55,857 nucleotides of DNA from positions 1 through 55,857 of the forward strand of contig DATDRS010000214.1 of the NCBI GenBank assembly GCA_035291605.1, given 5' to 3'. Shown here one piece after another: positions 8,986 through 18,685 of this stretch. How positions within the stretch are numbered: the first letter of the stretch is position 1; each line of letters starts with the position of its first letter. Below the pieces are notes generated by a model. It worked only from the letters and a program-made list of their open reading frames with translations, was not told the origin of the DNA and searched no databases. Source of the DNA: DATDRS01 sp035291605. GTDB lineage: Bacteria; Chloroflexota; Anaerolineae; Anaerolineales; UBA6663. The position numbers were made by a program, and so were the translations under genes.

Positions 8986-9733
8986 AGTGCATTAACTCCT
9001 GAGCCAGCGCGCGGTACTGCTGAGCCGCGCGGCTGTTCGGGGCATAGCCGGTGATGGGCAGGCCGAAGACCGCGCTCTCGCGCAGTTTGGTGTCCACCTC
9101 AATCGTCGTGTTGAGCACGGCGTCGCCGAACGCGGTTTTGACCTGCTCGAGGATGTTGTTGTGAATCCGGTTGCGCCGGTCGAACATGGTGATCAGGATG
9201 CGGTAACTCAAGCCGGGGTTGGTGCGCTCGCGTAGATTGCGGACGAGTTCCAGCATCTCGTTCAGGCCGTAGGCCGAGAAGTATTCGCACTGCGTCGGGA
9301 CGAGCAGCAGCTCGGCGGCGGCGAGCGCGTTGAGGGTGATGGCGCCCAGGGCCGGCGGGCAATCGCACAGGATGATATCGTAGGAGGCGACGCGCGCGAG
9401 CGCCTGGCGGAGCGCCTGCTCGTAGTTGTCGCGCACGTGCAGGAATTTCTCGACCATCTGCATGTTCTGATTGGCAGGGATCAGGTCCAGGCCGGGCAGC
9501 GAGGTTTCGCGGCTCACACTGATCGGGCTGTAGTTACCCAGCAGGACGTCGGCGACGGTGCGGTGGAGGCTCGCCGGGTTGACGCCCAGCGCCAGGCTCA
9601 GGTTCGCCTGCGGGTCCAGGTCAATCGCCAACGCCTCGTGGCCGAGTTCGACCAGCGCCGCGCCCAGCGAGACGCAGGTCGTGGTCTTGGCTACACCGCC
9701 CTTCTGGTTGCTGATCGCAATAATTGTCGCCAT
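8954..9733 (-). CDS. parA: ParA/Soj-type ATPase
   Basis: A 259-residue P-loop ATPase of the ParA/MinD group, which forms ATP-dependent dimers on the nucleoid or membrane to position plasmids, chromosomes or protein clusters. The start MATIIAISNQKGGVAKTTT contains the deviant Walker A motif with both lysines. A Walker A' type DLDPQANLS follows, and YDIILCDCPPALG is the Walker B region. There is no N-terminal HTH domain, so it is the short orphan type, and no ParB partner or parS-like site is visible. The gene sits 31 nt after the 2294-residue sensor and overlaps the hybrid kinase by 32 nt, so it belongs to the sensory operon. Positioning of sensor clusters, as known for chemotaxis ParA homologues, is an inference from context. 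The upstream in-frame extension is compositionally odd and was not used. Confidence 0.93.
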   Translation of the reverse strand: MATIIAISNQKGGVAKTTTCVSLGAALVELGHEALAIDLDPQANLSLALGVNPASLHRTVADVLLGNYSPISVSRETSLPGLDLIPANQNMQMVEKFLHVRDNYEQALRQALARVASYDIILCDCPPALGAITLNALAAAELLLVPTQCEYFSAYGLNEMLELVRNLRERTNPGLSYRILITMFDRRNRIHNNILEQVKTAFGDAVLNTTIEVDTKLRESAVFGLPITGYAPNSRAAQQYRALAQELMHYARQKAAPSA

Positions 9734-9764
9734 ATCTCGCTCATCGCCTGTCGCTGTTCTCGTC

Positions 9765-12700
9765 TTAACTGTTCTTGTTGCCGTCCCCCGCACCATTGCC
9801 CTCGTCTCCTTGTCCGTTGCCGTCGTTGAATCTCGGCGGCAGGCCGAGGCGCACCGCGCCGTGGCTGACGCCCAGCGCCCGCCGAAGTTCGGCGACGGCG
9901 GTGCGGAGAATCTGGTCAATATCGCCCGCCGCGCGGATTTTGCCGGTGATTTCACTCACCAGTTTCTCGCGCTGCGCCTGGCGCGAGGTCTTTTCGAACA
10001 GGCGCGCGTTCTGCACGGCCACTGCCAACTGGTCGGCGATAGTGGTGAGGATAGCCATTTCGCCCTGGCCGAAAGTGTTGGCGATGGTGCTCTGCACGTC
10101 CAGCGCGCCGATGACGACGTTGCCGGCCATGAGCGGGATCACTGCTTCCGCGCGGGTATCGGGGAGCAGGGGGTTGACGAGATAATCCGGGTCCTGGGTC
10201 ACATCCTGCACAATCACCGGCTGCCGGGTGGCCATGGCTGTCCCGACCAGCGACTTGGAGCCGACGGCCAGTTGGTAACGGATGGCTTTGAGCTGCTGCC
10301 CCACTTCGCCTGTGGACTCGCGCAGGACGGCGAGGTTGGACCCCGGCTCGACGATGAACACCGAGGCCTGGTATAGGCCGAAGCGATCGCGGATCAGTTC
10401 GGCGGAGGTGCGGAGCAAGGTATCCAGATCGAGGGTGGAGGTCGCCGCCCGCCCGATCTCATTCGCGGCGGCCAGTTGCTGGCTGCGCCGCTGCGTTTCC
10501 AGTTCGGCGCGCTTGCGTTCGGTGATGTCCCGGTGCACGGACAGGAAGCCGATGAGGTTGCCCGCCTCGTCCAGAATGGGGTTGTTGGCGCCCTCGATGT
10601 TGATGAGGCGGCCATTCTTCGTCTTGTTGATGATTTCTCCGGCCACCGTACTTTTGCTTAGCAGCGTGGCCCAGAACTGTTTGTAGCTTTCCGCCGGCAG
10701 CAGCCCTGATTTCAGGATACGCGGCGTCCGGCCAATGGCCTCTTCACGGCTGAAGCCGTAAGTCTTCTCGAAGGCGGGATTGGTATACAGGATGTTGCCC
10801 TGCGTATCGGTGATGAAGACGGCCTCGGTAGACCGCTCGATGCCCAACTGGAACTTGATGAGGGACTCTTCCGCGCGCTTGCGTTCCGCCAACTCCTGCT
10901 GCGCGGCGGCGTACAGGCGGGCGTTCTGCAGGGCCGTCGCGACCTGGTCGGCCATCGTCTGCAACACGGTCACGTCGGCATCGGAGAAGGCGTTGGGCCG
11001 GATAGATTGCACGTCGAGCGCGCCTAGCACGGTATCGCCCACTGCCAGCGGGAGCGCCATCTCGGAGCGCGTGTCGGGCAGCAGGGGGTTGGCGAAGCGC
11101 ACGGCCTCCCTACCCACATCTAAGGCCACGCGCGCCTGGCGGTGGCTCACGGCCGTCCCCACCATGGACCGGCCGCCCACTTCGAGTTTGTGCTGGCGCT
11201 CCATCAATGTCCGCCCGGCCTCGCCCGTAGCATAGCGCAGCATGGCCCACCGGCCACTCTCGTCCACGAGGAAGAGCGCCGCGTAATACAGGTCGAAGCG
11301 CTCGCGGATCAGTTCAACGGTCTTCACAATCAGTTCGTCCGGGTCGAGCACGGAAATGGAGGCGCGGCTCACCTGGGCGGCGGTTTCCAGTTGGTCGGCG
11401 CGGCGGCGGGTTTCCGCCAGCAGCCGGAACTTTTCAAGCGCGACGGCGATCTGATCGGCCATGACGCGGAGCAGCCGGACCTCTTTGGGCGCGAACTCAG
11501 CCGGTTGGCTGGAAGGCGCCGCCAGGAATCCGGTGAGCCGGCCGCCCGTGTGCAGCGGGACGAGACAGATGCCCACGACGTCGTATCGCTCGAAGGTGCT
11601 GCGCGTCACCGGGTCCACCTCAGGGGCCTGGCGGACATCGGCAATGACCAGAGGCTCGGTCCCCAAGTTGAACCACAGCGGCACCTCGTCAACTTGCAGG
11701 CGCTGACCCATCCGACGGTACTCGCCCTGCAGCGCGCGGAAGCCGACCCACTCAACCTCCGTCGGCTCTCCCAGCGTGCTGGAGTGGAGTACCAGCAGCG
11801 ACGCCCGGTCGGCGGCTTTGGGCAAGGCGTAGGTCATGATGATTTCGAGGATATCCTGCGGCGTCTCGGCCTCAGCCAGCGCGCGGCTGGCCCGGTAGAG
11901 TGTGGTGTTCTCGGCGAGGGCGGCCTGCGTCTGCTCGAACAGGCGCGTGTTCTGAATGGCCGTGCCGACGTTGGCGGCGATGGTCGTGAGCAGGGCCACG
12001 TCCGCCTCGGTGAACAACTCCTCCTGCTCGGTGCTCTGCACGTTGACGACGCCGATGACCTCGTCGCCCACGATGACGGGGACGCCGAGGAACGACTTCG
12101 CTGGTTTGCCGACGGCGCGTGCGCCGAGCGCCTGCAGCCGTCGCTCGGCGTCGGAGTTGACGATCAGCGGCTGACGCGAGCGGATGATCACGCTAGAGAC
12201 GCCCTGGCCGAGCGGGAAAGGAGCAATCGAGACGCGCTCGTCTCCCTCCGCGAAGAAGGGGATTTCGATGATGTCCGTCTCCGCGTCGTACAGGGCGATG
12301 TAGCCGGTCGGCACGGCGAAGAGCCGGAGCAGACTCTCGCCGACCTGCTTGAGCTGGCTGCGGAGGTCGAGCGGGGAGGTCAGCGCCTGGCTGATCTCGT
12401 TGATGATCGCCAGCTCGGAGACGCGCCGTTGAGTCTGCTCAATCAGCCGAGCGTTGTCCAACGAGATCGCCACCTGGTCGGCGACCGCCGCGGCCAGGGC
12501 CATTTCATCTGCGGTGAGGGCCGTCTGATTCGGCGGGAGCGCGAGGGTGATCGCGCCGATGTTCTCGCCTCGCAGGCTCAACGGCAAGTCCAACGTCGGA
12601 GCCGTCGCGCCGTGGCCGTCTGTCTCCTCGACCGCCGGGGTGAAGACCTGCTTCAGCGGTTGCGCCCGTTTGGTCCGCTGATATTCGGCCCACCCCTGTC

Positions 12701-15700
12701 GCGTGAACACCCGGTTCAATTCCTCCACTTCGTTCAACGAAGTCTGCAACTGTTCCACGAGGCGGATGTTCTCCAGGCTGAGGGCCAGCTGCGTGGCAGC
12801 TTCCTGAACAAGCGCCAATTCATCCGCCATCCACCGGCGCGGTTCGCCGCAGGCGTGCAGGCCCAGGACGCCGATCGACTCGCCGCGGGCTAATAGCGGG
12901 ACGGCGATGTGGGCGGTGATTTGCAGGTCGGGGATGCCAGCCAGGCGATGGTCGGCCGCATTTTCGCTGGCGATGACGGCGCGTTGATCAGCGGCCTCCA
13001 GCACGTCGGGGAGGGGGAAGCGGTCCAGCCCGAATGGAGCGATGCCCTCCCGCGTGAACTCCTCCGCGAGGGCCAGGGCGCCCGCGTCCGAGCGGAGCCA
13101 CACGAAGGCCCTGGCAGCGTTCAACGCCTCTCCCATTTCGCGCACCGCCGTTTGCAGGGCAGCTTCGCGGGTGGCGGCGGCGCGCAGCGCCGTGGAGATT
13201 TGATTCACCAGCGCCTGCTGGTTGGCGCGCCGATGGGCGTCTTCGAGCAGGTTGCGGTTCTCCAGCGCAATGGCTACCTGGTCGGCGGCGGCTTGCAGCA
13301 CGCGCAACTCGTCGTCAGCGTAAGTCGCCGGCTGGCGGCTGCCGACCTGCAGCGCGCCCGCCAACTCCCCGGCGGTAATCAGCCGGATCGCTACCATGGA
13401 ACGGATATTTTCTTGGAGATAGGTTTCCCGGCTCGCGGGGTCAAAGCGCGGGTCGGCGGCGATGTCGCTGACAACCAGCGGGCCTTCCTGCGCAGCCATG
13501 ACCTGGACGCCGGGCGCCTCGTCAACCGAAAAGCGCCGCGGGGGCGCCTCCCGTCCGCCCGTGCTGCGCGAGCCAAGCAGGTGGATGGCCTGCACCCGCC
13601 CGTTGGCCATCTCGTAGCCGAACAGCGAGGCAAACTCTGCCGCCGCGGGCATGGCGTTCTGTACAATCACTTCCAGCATCTCCTGAATCGTGATCGCACG
13701 AGAGAGGCCGCTGGTGATTTGATACAACTGCGACGACTCGCGCAGCGCGGTGGTCGTTTGATGGAGCAACTGGATATTCGACAGCGTGATAGCGGCCTGG
13801 TCCGCCGCCGTCTGCAGGAGGTGGATATCGCGCGGGTCGAATGAGCGCGGCTCCGAGTGTGTGAGCTGGATCAGTCCCTGCAACTGGCCGGAGACTACGA
13901 GCGGCACCCCGAGCAGGGCGCGGACGCCAAGTTCAGCATAAGTCTGGCGGCTGATCTCGTCCAGGTACGGCCCAGCGTTGATATCCGTGACCACCAGCGG
14001 CTGGTCGAGCGGGTCGCTATTCAGGAAGGGCAGGCGGTCACCTGCGATCGTGGTCCCGGTCAATGGGCTTCCGCCCGAGCGCAGGTCGCGATGCGCCGCG
14101 ATCGTGACTTGCCGGATACGCCGCAGGTGCAATAGAGTGGTTGACGGCCGGCGCGCTTCGTACTCAAATGTCAAGATCGCCGCCTCTGAGACGCCAGCCG
14201 GCAGCAGATGCTCGGTCAGGGCGCTCAAAATGGCCTGGATGTCTGCGGCGCCAGAAATCGCCCGGCTGAACCTTTCGAGGGCGCTGGACTCGTGCAGATT
14301 GCGGCTCGTCTCCTGAAACAACTGTGCGTTCCGCAGCGCGACGGCCAGTTGGTCGGCCATGCCTTGCAGCACGGCGGCGCTGCTCTCGTCGAACGCGGCG
14401 GCTTCGGTGCTTTGCACGTCGAGCGCCCCCAGCACCTGATCGCCGACGACGAGCGGTAGCGCGATCTCCGAGCGGGTGTTGGGCAGGAGCGGGTTGGCAA
14501 ACCGGATGGCTTCTTTCCCAACGTCCAGCGCGATGCGCGGCGTGCGCGCGACCGTGACTGTGCCCACCATGCTTTGCCCGCCCACGGCGAGTCTGTGCCC
14601 CTGCGCCTTGAGCAACTGCCCCGCTTCGCCGGTGGCCTCTCTCAACACGGCCTGCCGGCCGGTCGCGTCAATGAGGAACACGGCGGCGTAGTAGAACCCG
14701 AACCGCTCAGTGATCAGGGTTACGGTGCGGCGCACCAGTTCATCCGGGTCGAGCACCGACGAGGCCGTGCGGCCCACGTCGGCGCTGGCCTGTAATTGCG
14801 CCGTGCGCTGGGCCACCTGCTCCTGCAGGCTGGTGATGGACGCCCGCAGGCGGACGGTCAGCGTGTTGAAGGCCTCGGCTAACGTGACCAATTCGACCGG
14901 GCCGACCGGACTGGCGTGTTGTGTCAGGTCGCCGTCGGCAATGGCTGTGGCCGTGGTGGTCAGCGCGTTGATGGGGCGGCTGACCACGCGGGCGGCGGCT
15001 GGCGCCGCCATGACGACGAAGGCCATGACGATCAACCCAAACAGGGCAGCGAGCCTGGCCGTCCGTGGCACTTCTGCCAGGGCGCTGGCTTCGCTTTCGC
15101 TGATGATCAGTCGCCAGCCCAGACGAGTCAATGGTATCAGCGTGGCGGGCTCGAGTTCCGTCTGACTGATGCGCCTGAACGGCGTATAGGCCACACCGCT
15201 GGTAGTGTTCAGTGGGGCGTGCGCCACCACCGCCGGCTGGCCATGATGCACGCCTCGGAACCAGCCGGAGGCCGGCTGCTCGAAAATGGTCGGGCTGAGA
15301 GGCTCGACCTGTTCGGCTTGTCCGGTGGGTTGGGTAGTTCCACTTGCAATGAGCATCCCCTCGGGCGTGTGCAGGTCAATGTCAATCCATGCGCCGCTCG
15401 CCGCAAATTGCAGTTCGAGGTTGCGCTGGATCAGCCGCAGATCGTAGCGCGCAGCCAGCACGCCAATCACCTGTTCACGGCTGGCGGATTGGATGGGGAT
15501 GGCGATCAGCACGCGCGGCGTGCGGGTTGTCGGGGCGAACGCGACGTCGCCGATGAAGATGTCGCCTTGGCCCTCCTTCAACGTCGCTTTCCACCACGGC
15601 TCGTCGCCAAAGAAAAAGTGGGCCGGTTTGTCGCCCTGGGTCGCCACCAGTGCGCCCAGGCGGTCGGTAACGATCAGGTCGCTGAACGCCGGGTTGTTGT

Positions 15701-16649
15701 TGCGGAAGGTTGCCAATTCGGCCGCCGCCGGGCCGCTGAAATACCGGCGGACTTCGCTGCTGATCCGGTCAAGCGTCTGCCACGTCTTATCGCGCTGGCG
15801 GAGCGCGTCAGGATCAGGGGTGACTGCCGCAGCGTTCGCTTCGCTCACCGCCGTAATCAAGAGATTCTCGCGGCTCAGGAGTTGCAGAGTCTCGATCTGC
15901 TGTTCCAGGGCGTTGCCCGCGCGCTCGGCATTGACCTCGGCCAGCGTCTTGAAGTTCTCGCCCGCCTGCCGGATCTGGGTGTCGCGCGCCTGCCACAGCA
16001 GGATGCTCATGATGACCAGGATCGAAAAGGTCGAGATGGCGATGAAGACGAGCGCCAGTTGCGCCGCCAGGTTGAACTTGATCTGGCGCAGTTGGGTCCA
16101 CCAGAAAAGCAGGGCCAGGATGGCCAGGAAGAGAACCAGCAGACCCGCTGCCAGCATGAAGCCATCCCGAGCCATCCGCCACGGCGCTAAGCGGGCCTCG
16201 GGCGCGAGCCACAGGTCAACCGCCAGCATTGCGGCAGCGGTGAACAGCGCGACGATCACAAAGAGCGAAACCCGCCGGGATTGGCCGGCCAACCCAGCGG
16301 CTATGGGGATTGTGACCGCCAGCAGGGAACCGATGGGCCAGTAATCGGCGAACAGAAGCGGGGGCAGGACGACGGCGAGGACAAGCGAACCGATAGCGAC
16401 GGCTGATCCGAGAGCGGGACGAGAGGAGCGGTGGGCCAGCGCCCAGCCCACCCAGTGGGCTACGGGGAGGCTGAGCGCCAGGCCAGCCGAGAGCAGGTAC
16501 GGCAGTTGCCGCGTTTGCCAGTAAGCTGCCAGCAAGATGGCCGTGATCGCCAGGCCAACGCCGGTGGCGGCGAGAGTGAGGGCCAGAAAATCACGCCGGG
16601 GGTTGGACGAGGAGACAGCCCCCTGAAGGGGGTCTTCGACGGCGCTCAT
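9765..16649 (-). CDS. Giant membrane sensor: Cache, HAMP, nine GAF, PAS; no kinase
   Basis: A 2294-residue membrane sensor with no output domain. The N-terminus holds about seven helices (to about residue 235). An extracytoplasmic dCache-like region follows (about 235-520), with a membrane segment before a HAMP linker (about 550-605, SRPINALTTTATAIADGDLT). Then come eight GAF-like units, one degenerate, up to about 1900. A PAS domain (about 1935-2050, STEAVFITDTQGNILYTNPA) follows, then a ninth GAF near 2070-2220. Three of these GAFs are of the FGxYH type shared with the sister proteins (near 651, 1770 and 2090). The chain ends with a roughly 45-residue helix-strand tail (EITGKIRAAGDIDQILRTAV) and a Gly/Asn-rich end. 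No HisKA, HATPase, GGDEF or other catalytic motif is present. Its ATG overlaps the previous stop by 4 nt. The start MSAVEDPLQG carries a family 2 repeat. Confidence 0.93.
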   Translation of the reverse strand: MSAVEDPLQGAVSSSNPRRDFLALTLAATGVGLAITAILLAAYWQTRQLPYLLSAGLALSLPVAHWVGWALAHRSSRPALGSAVAIGSLVLAVVLPPLLFADYWPIGSLLAVTIPIAAGLAGQSRRVSLFVIVALFTAAAMLAVDLWLAPEARLAPWRMARDGFMLAAGLLVLFLAILALLFWWTQLRQIKFNLAAQLALVFIAISTFSILVIMSILLWQARDTQIRQAGENFKTLAEVNAERAGNALEQQIETLQLLSRENLLITAVSEANAAAVTPDPDALRQRDKTWQTLDRISSEVRRYFSGPAAAELATFRNNNPAFSDLIVTDRLGALVATQGDKPAHFFFGDEPWWKATLKEGQGDIFIGDVAFAPTTRTPRVLIAIPIQSASREQVIGVLAARYDLRLIQRNLELQFAASGAWIDIDLHTPEGMLIASGTTQPTGQAEQVEPLSPTIFEQPASGWFRGVHHGQPAVVAHAPLNTTSGVAYTPFRRISQTELEPATLIPLTRLGWRLIISESEASALAEVPRTARLAALFGLIVMAFVVMAAPAAARVVSRPINALTTTATAIADGDLTQHASPVGPVELVTLAEAFNTLTVRLRASITSLQEQVAQRTAQLQASADVGRTASSVLDPDELVRRTVTLITERFGFYYAAVFLIDATGRQAVLREATGEAGQLLKAQGHRLAVGGQSMVGTVTVARTPRIALDVGKEAIRFANPLLPNTRSEIALPLVVGDQVLGALDVQSTEAAAFDESSAAVLQGMADQLAVALRNAQLFQETSRNLHESSALERFSRAISGAADIQAILSALTEHLLPAGVSEAAILTFEYEARRPSTTLLHLRRIRQVTIAAHRDLRSGGSPLTGTTIAGDRLPFLNSDPLDQPLVVTDINAGPYLDEISRQTYAELGVRALLGVPLVVSGQLQGLIQLTHSEPRSFDPRDIHLLQTAADQAAITLSNIQLLHQTTTALRESSQLYQITSGLSRAITIQEMLEVIVQNAMPAAAEFASLFGYEMANGRVQAIHLLGSRSTGGREAPPRRFSVDEAPGVQVMAAQEGPLVVSDIAADPRFDPASRETYLQENIRSMVAIRLITAGELAGALQVGSRQPATYADDELRVLQAAADQVAIALENRNLLEDAHRRANQQALVNQISTALRAAATREAALQTAVREMGEALNAARAFVWLRSDAGALALAEEFTREGIAPFGLDRFPLPDVLEAADQRAVIASENAADHRLAGIPDLQITAHIAVPLLARGESIGVLGLHACGEPRRWMADELALVQEAATQLALSLENIRLVEQLQTSLNEVEELNRVFTRQGWAEYQRTKRAQPLKQVFTPAVEETDGHGATAPTLDLPLSLRGENIGAITLALPPNQTALTADEMALAAAVADQVAISLDNARLIEQTQRRVSELAIINEISQALTSPLDLRSQLKQVGESLLRLFAVPTGYIALYDAETDIIEIPFFAEGDERVSIAPFPLGQGVSSVIIRSRQPLIVNSDAERRLQALGARAVGKPAKSFLGVPVIVGDEVIGVVNVQSTEQEELFTEADVALLTTIAANVGTAIQNTRLFEQTQAALAENTTLYRASRALAEAETPQDILEIIMTYALPKAADRASLLVLHSSTLGEPTEVEWVGFRALQGEYRRMGQRLQVDEVPLWFNLGTEPLVIADVRQAPEVDPVTRSTFERYDVVGICLVPLHTGGRLTGFLAAPSSQPAEFAPKEVRLLRVMADQIAVALEKFRLLAETRRRADQLETAAQVSRASISVLDPDELIVKTVELIRERFDLYYAALFLVDESGRWAMLRYATGEAGRTLMERQHKLEVGGRSMVGTAVSHRQARVALDVGREAVRFANPLLPDTRSEMALPLAVGDTVLGALDVQSIRPNAFSDADVTVLQTMADQVATALQNARLYAAAQQELAERKRAEESLIKFQLGIERSTEAVFITDTQGNILYTNPAFEKTYGFSREEAIGRTPRILKSGLLPAESYKQFWATLLSKSTVAGEIINKTKNGRLINIEGANNPILDEAGNLIGFLSVHRDITERKRAELETQRRSQQLAAANEIGRAATSTLDLDTLLRTSAELIRDRFGLYQASVFIVEPGSNLAVLRESTGEVGQQLKAIRYQLAVGSKSLVGTAMATRQPVIVQDVTQDPDYLVNPLLPDTRAEAVIPLMAGNVVIGALDVQSTIANTFGQGEMAILTTIADQLAVAVQNARLFEKTSRQAQREKLVSEITGKIRAAGDIDQILRTAVAELRRALGVSHGAVRLGLPPRFNDGNGQGDEGNGAGDGNKNS
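16619..16639 (-). repeat. Short repeat family 2, copy 3 (in coding sequence)
   Basis: CCCCTGAAGGGGGTCTTCGA on the plus strand, one base different from copy 2. It encodes VEDPLQG at residues 4-10 of the giant sensor, in the same frame and orientation as the other two copies. Confidence 0.6.
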
Positions 16650-18685
16650 GACTGGCGCCCTCCGTTTCCGCCAGGCCCGTTGCCATCCGCGGGGGAGGGG
16701 GGTGTGACCCCTGGGCTCGCCCGAGGGCGGGCCTCGATGGCGACCTGGCCCACACGCCCCGCGAGCGCGCGGCCAAGTTCGCGGGCGGCGGTTTCGAGGA
16801 TTGATTCGACCGTCTGCGAACCGCGCAGTTTGCGGGTGATGAGGTTGATTTGCGCCTCACGCTGCGCCTGGCGCTGGGCGTCGGCAAACAAGCGGACGTT
16901 CTGGATGCCGATGCCGACATTCGCGGCGATGGTCGTCAGCAGGCGGACGCCGGACTCTCCGAACAGACCTTCGCGCGTCAGGCTCTGCACGCTGATCACG
17001 CCGATGACTTCGTCACCCACCAGGATGGGCACGCCCAGGAAGGAGCGCGGGGCTTCGCCGATGATGAGTGCGCCCAGTTCGGCGGCGCGCTCGCGTGCGT
17101 TGTCATTGATCAGCAGCGGTTGGCGGGTCTGGATGACGACGGAGGTCAGTCCGCGGCCCAGCGGCACAGGCGCGAGGCGAACAGGCTGGTTGCCTTCCAT
17201 GAAATAGGGGATTTCAATCATATGGCTCTGCTTGTCATAGAGAGCAATAAAGCCGTTGCGCACGCCAAAGGTCTGGAGGATCCGGTCGCCCACCTGTGTG
17301 ACGAGCGTCTGCAGGTCTTGCTGAGCGGCGACGATCTGGCTGATCGTATTGACGATGGTCAGCTCGGCGAGGCGCTGTTGCGCGTCATCGAACAGCCGGG
17401 CGTTGTCCAATGTCAGGGCCAGGCGTTCGGCCAGGTTTTCCAGGACGGCCGTCTCGTGTTCCGACCATCGGCGCTCTGGGTCGGCGTCCTCCAGGGTGAC
17501 AGTCCCAATCACCTCACCGCGCAAAACAATGGGATGAGAAATAGCGCTGGGGTTGGCCGAGGCCCGCCCTCGGGCGAGCCCGGGGGTGAGCTCGACGTCG
17601 GGCTGGGCAGCTTCGACCAAGATTTCTCCACCCTGTTCTGACGTAAGCCGCGCCCAAGCTTCGCCGGTCAGGCGGCGCGCCAACTCCTGGAGTTCCTGAA
17701 CGGCGGTCTCCGAACGTTCCAACAGCCGCCGGTTTTCCTCCGCCAGCGCTCGCTGTTGCTCGGCGGCGCGCCGCGCTTGTTCCAGCAACTGCCGGTTCGC
17801 CTCAATCAGTGTGACTTGCTGCTGGAAGGAGCGTGCGTTCTCGATGGCAATCGCGACCTGGTCGGCCAGCAGGGCCAGCAGGGCGATGTCTTCCTCGCCG
17901 AAGGCGGCGGCCTGCCGGCTTTGCACGTCCAGCGCGCCGATGACCCGCTCCTGGACTTTAAGCGGCACGGCCATTTCGGAGCGCGTCTGCGGCAGGTCAG
18001 GGTTATCAAAGTACGCCGCGTCTTTGCCCACATCCAGAGCGAGGCGCGGCTGGTCGGCGCCCGTGACGTAACCGACGATGCCGACCTGGCCGACTCTGAG
18101 CTTGTGGCCGCGCGCGAGCATCCGCTGGCCGCCCTCGCTGTTCGCGGCCTGCAATACGGCGTATTCTCCGGCCTCGTCGAGGAGGAAGATGCCTACGTGA
18201 TAAAAGCCGAAGCGTGCGCTGATCAGGCGGGCCACTTGCGAGAGCAGCGTCTCCAGGTCCCGCACGGAGGCGACGGCGCGGGCCACTTCGGCGCTGATTT
18301 CGAGTTGAGCGGCGCGGCGGCGCATCCTTTCGGAAGCCTGCGCCACTTCTTCCGTGCGCTCCGTGACGCGCTGCTCTAATTCGACCTGTGCGGATCGGAG
18401 GCGAACCAGGGCCTGCTCGCGCTCTCGCAAGCGCTCTTGCAGTTCTTTAGTCAGCCGGGTAACCTGATCCTGTCGCTGGCCGGCCAGGTAAGCGAACAGG
18501 CCGAGGAAGAAGGGCGCAGTGTCAACCACCCAATGCAGAGGGGTCCTGCTCTGCACCTCCAGGATATTTGCCAGCGTCAGCGGCAGCCCGTGCAAAAGCA
18601 CGTCGCCCAGCGTGGAGACCAGCGGGAAGCCGAGGCCGAACAAGACTCCATACAGGGTGTATCGGGAGGCAGCGTTACGGTTCAT
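16646..18685 (-). CDS. Membrane GAF sensor without kinase (679 aa)
   Basis: The N-terminus has two hydrophobic segments (about 8-30 and 50-68), then a long coiled coil (about 70-140, rich in RLREREQALVRLRSAQVELE). A GAF of the FGxYH type follows near residue 155 (FGFYHVGIFLLD). Next is a degenerate GAF interrupted by the peptide TPGLARGRAS, encoded by a mobile-looking palindrome. A third GAF contains SFLGVPILVGDEVIGVISVQ, almost the same as the sixth GAF of the giant sensor, which points to paralogy. The end is the shared tail (INLITRKLRGSQTVESILET) plus a Gly/Pro-rich stretch holding another palindrome. There is no kinase or other catalytic domain. Its start overlaps the upstream stop by 4 nt and its stop overlaps the next start, so translation should be coupled. 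Confidence 0.92.
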   Translation of the reverse strand: MNRNAASRYTLYGVLFGLGFPLVSTLGDVLLHGLPLTLANILEVQSRTPLHWVVDTAPFFLGLFAYLAGQRQDQVTRLTKELQERLREREQALVRLRSAQVELEQRVTERTEEVAQASERMRRRAAQLEISAEVARAVASVRDLETLLSQVARLISARFGFYHVGIFLLDEAGEYAVLQAANSEGGQRMLARGHKLRVGQVGIVGYVTGADQPRLALDVGKDAAYFDNPDLPQTRSEMAVPLKVQERVIGALDVQSRQAAAFGEEDIALLALLADQVAIAIENARSFQQQVTLIEANRQLLEQARRAAEQQRALAEENRRLLERSETAVQELQELARRLTGEAWARLTSEQGGEILVEAAQPDVELTPGLARGRASANPSAISHPIVLRGEVIGTVTLEDADPERRWSEHETAVLENLAERLALTLDNARLFDDAQQRLAELTIVNTISQIVAAQQDLQTLVTQVGDRILQTFGVRNGFIALYDKQSHMIEIPYFMEGNQPVRLAPVPLGRGLTSVVIQTRQPLLINDNARERAAELGALIIGEAPRSFLGVPILVGDEVIGVISVQSLTREGLFGESGVRLLTTIAANVGIGIQNVRLFADAQRQAQREAQINLITRKLRGSQTVESILETAARELGRALAGRVGQVAIEARPRASPGVTPPSPADGNGPGGNGGRQS
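16703..16735. repeat. REP-like palindrome family 1, copy A
   Basis: The core GGCTCGCCCGAGGGCGGGCC folds into an 8-bp stem (one G-T pair) with a CGAG loop. It is preceded by ACCCCT. It lies inside the 679-aa sensor gene, read on the minus strand as ARPRASPGV. Confidence 0.7.
17558..17589. repeat. REP-like palindrome family 1, copy B (inverted)
   Basis: The same core as copy A in the opposite orientation, within the degenerate GAF of the 679-aa sensor. It is read on the minus strand as TPGLARGRAS, so the same DNA word gives a different peptide from copy A. Confidence 0.7.

Noticed and set aside
9734..9955. Upstream in-frame extension of ParA
   Set aside because: It overlaps the end of the 2294-residue sensor and encodes Arg/Thr-rich sequence without family similarity. 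ParA proteins start at the strand before Walker A.
9437..12893. Long open frames on the plus strand opposite the giant sensor (for example 11142-12893)
   Set aside because: They are antisense shadows of strongly coding minus-strand frames with high third-position GC. Their translations are rich in Arg/Gly/His/Gln and match no fold, while the minus frames show clear GAF and PAS motifs.
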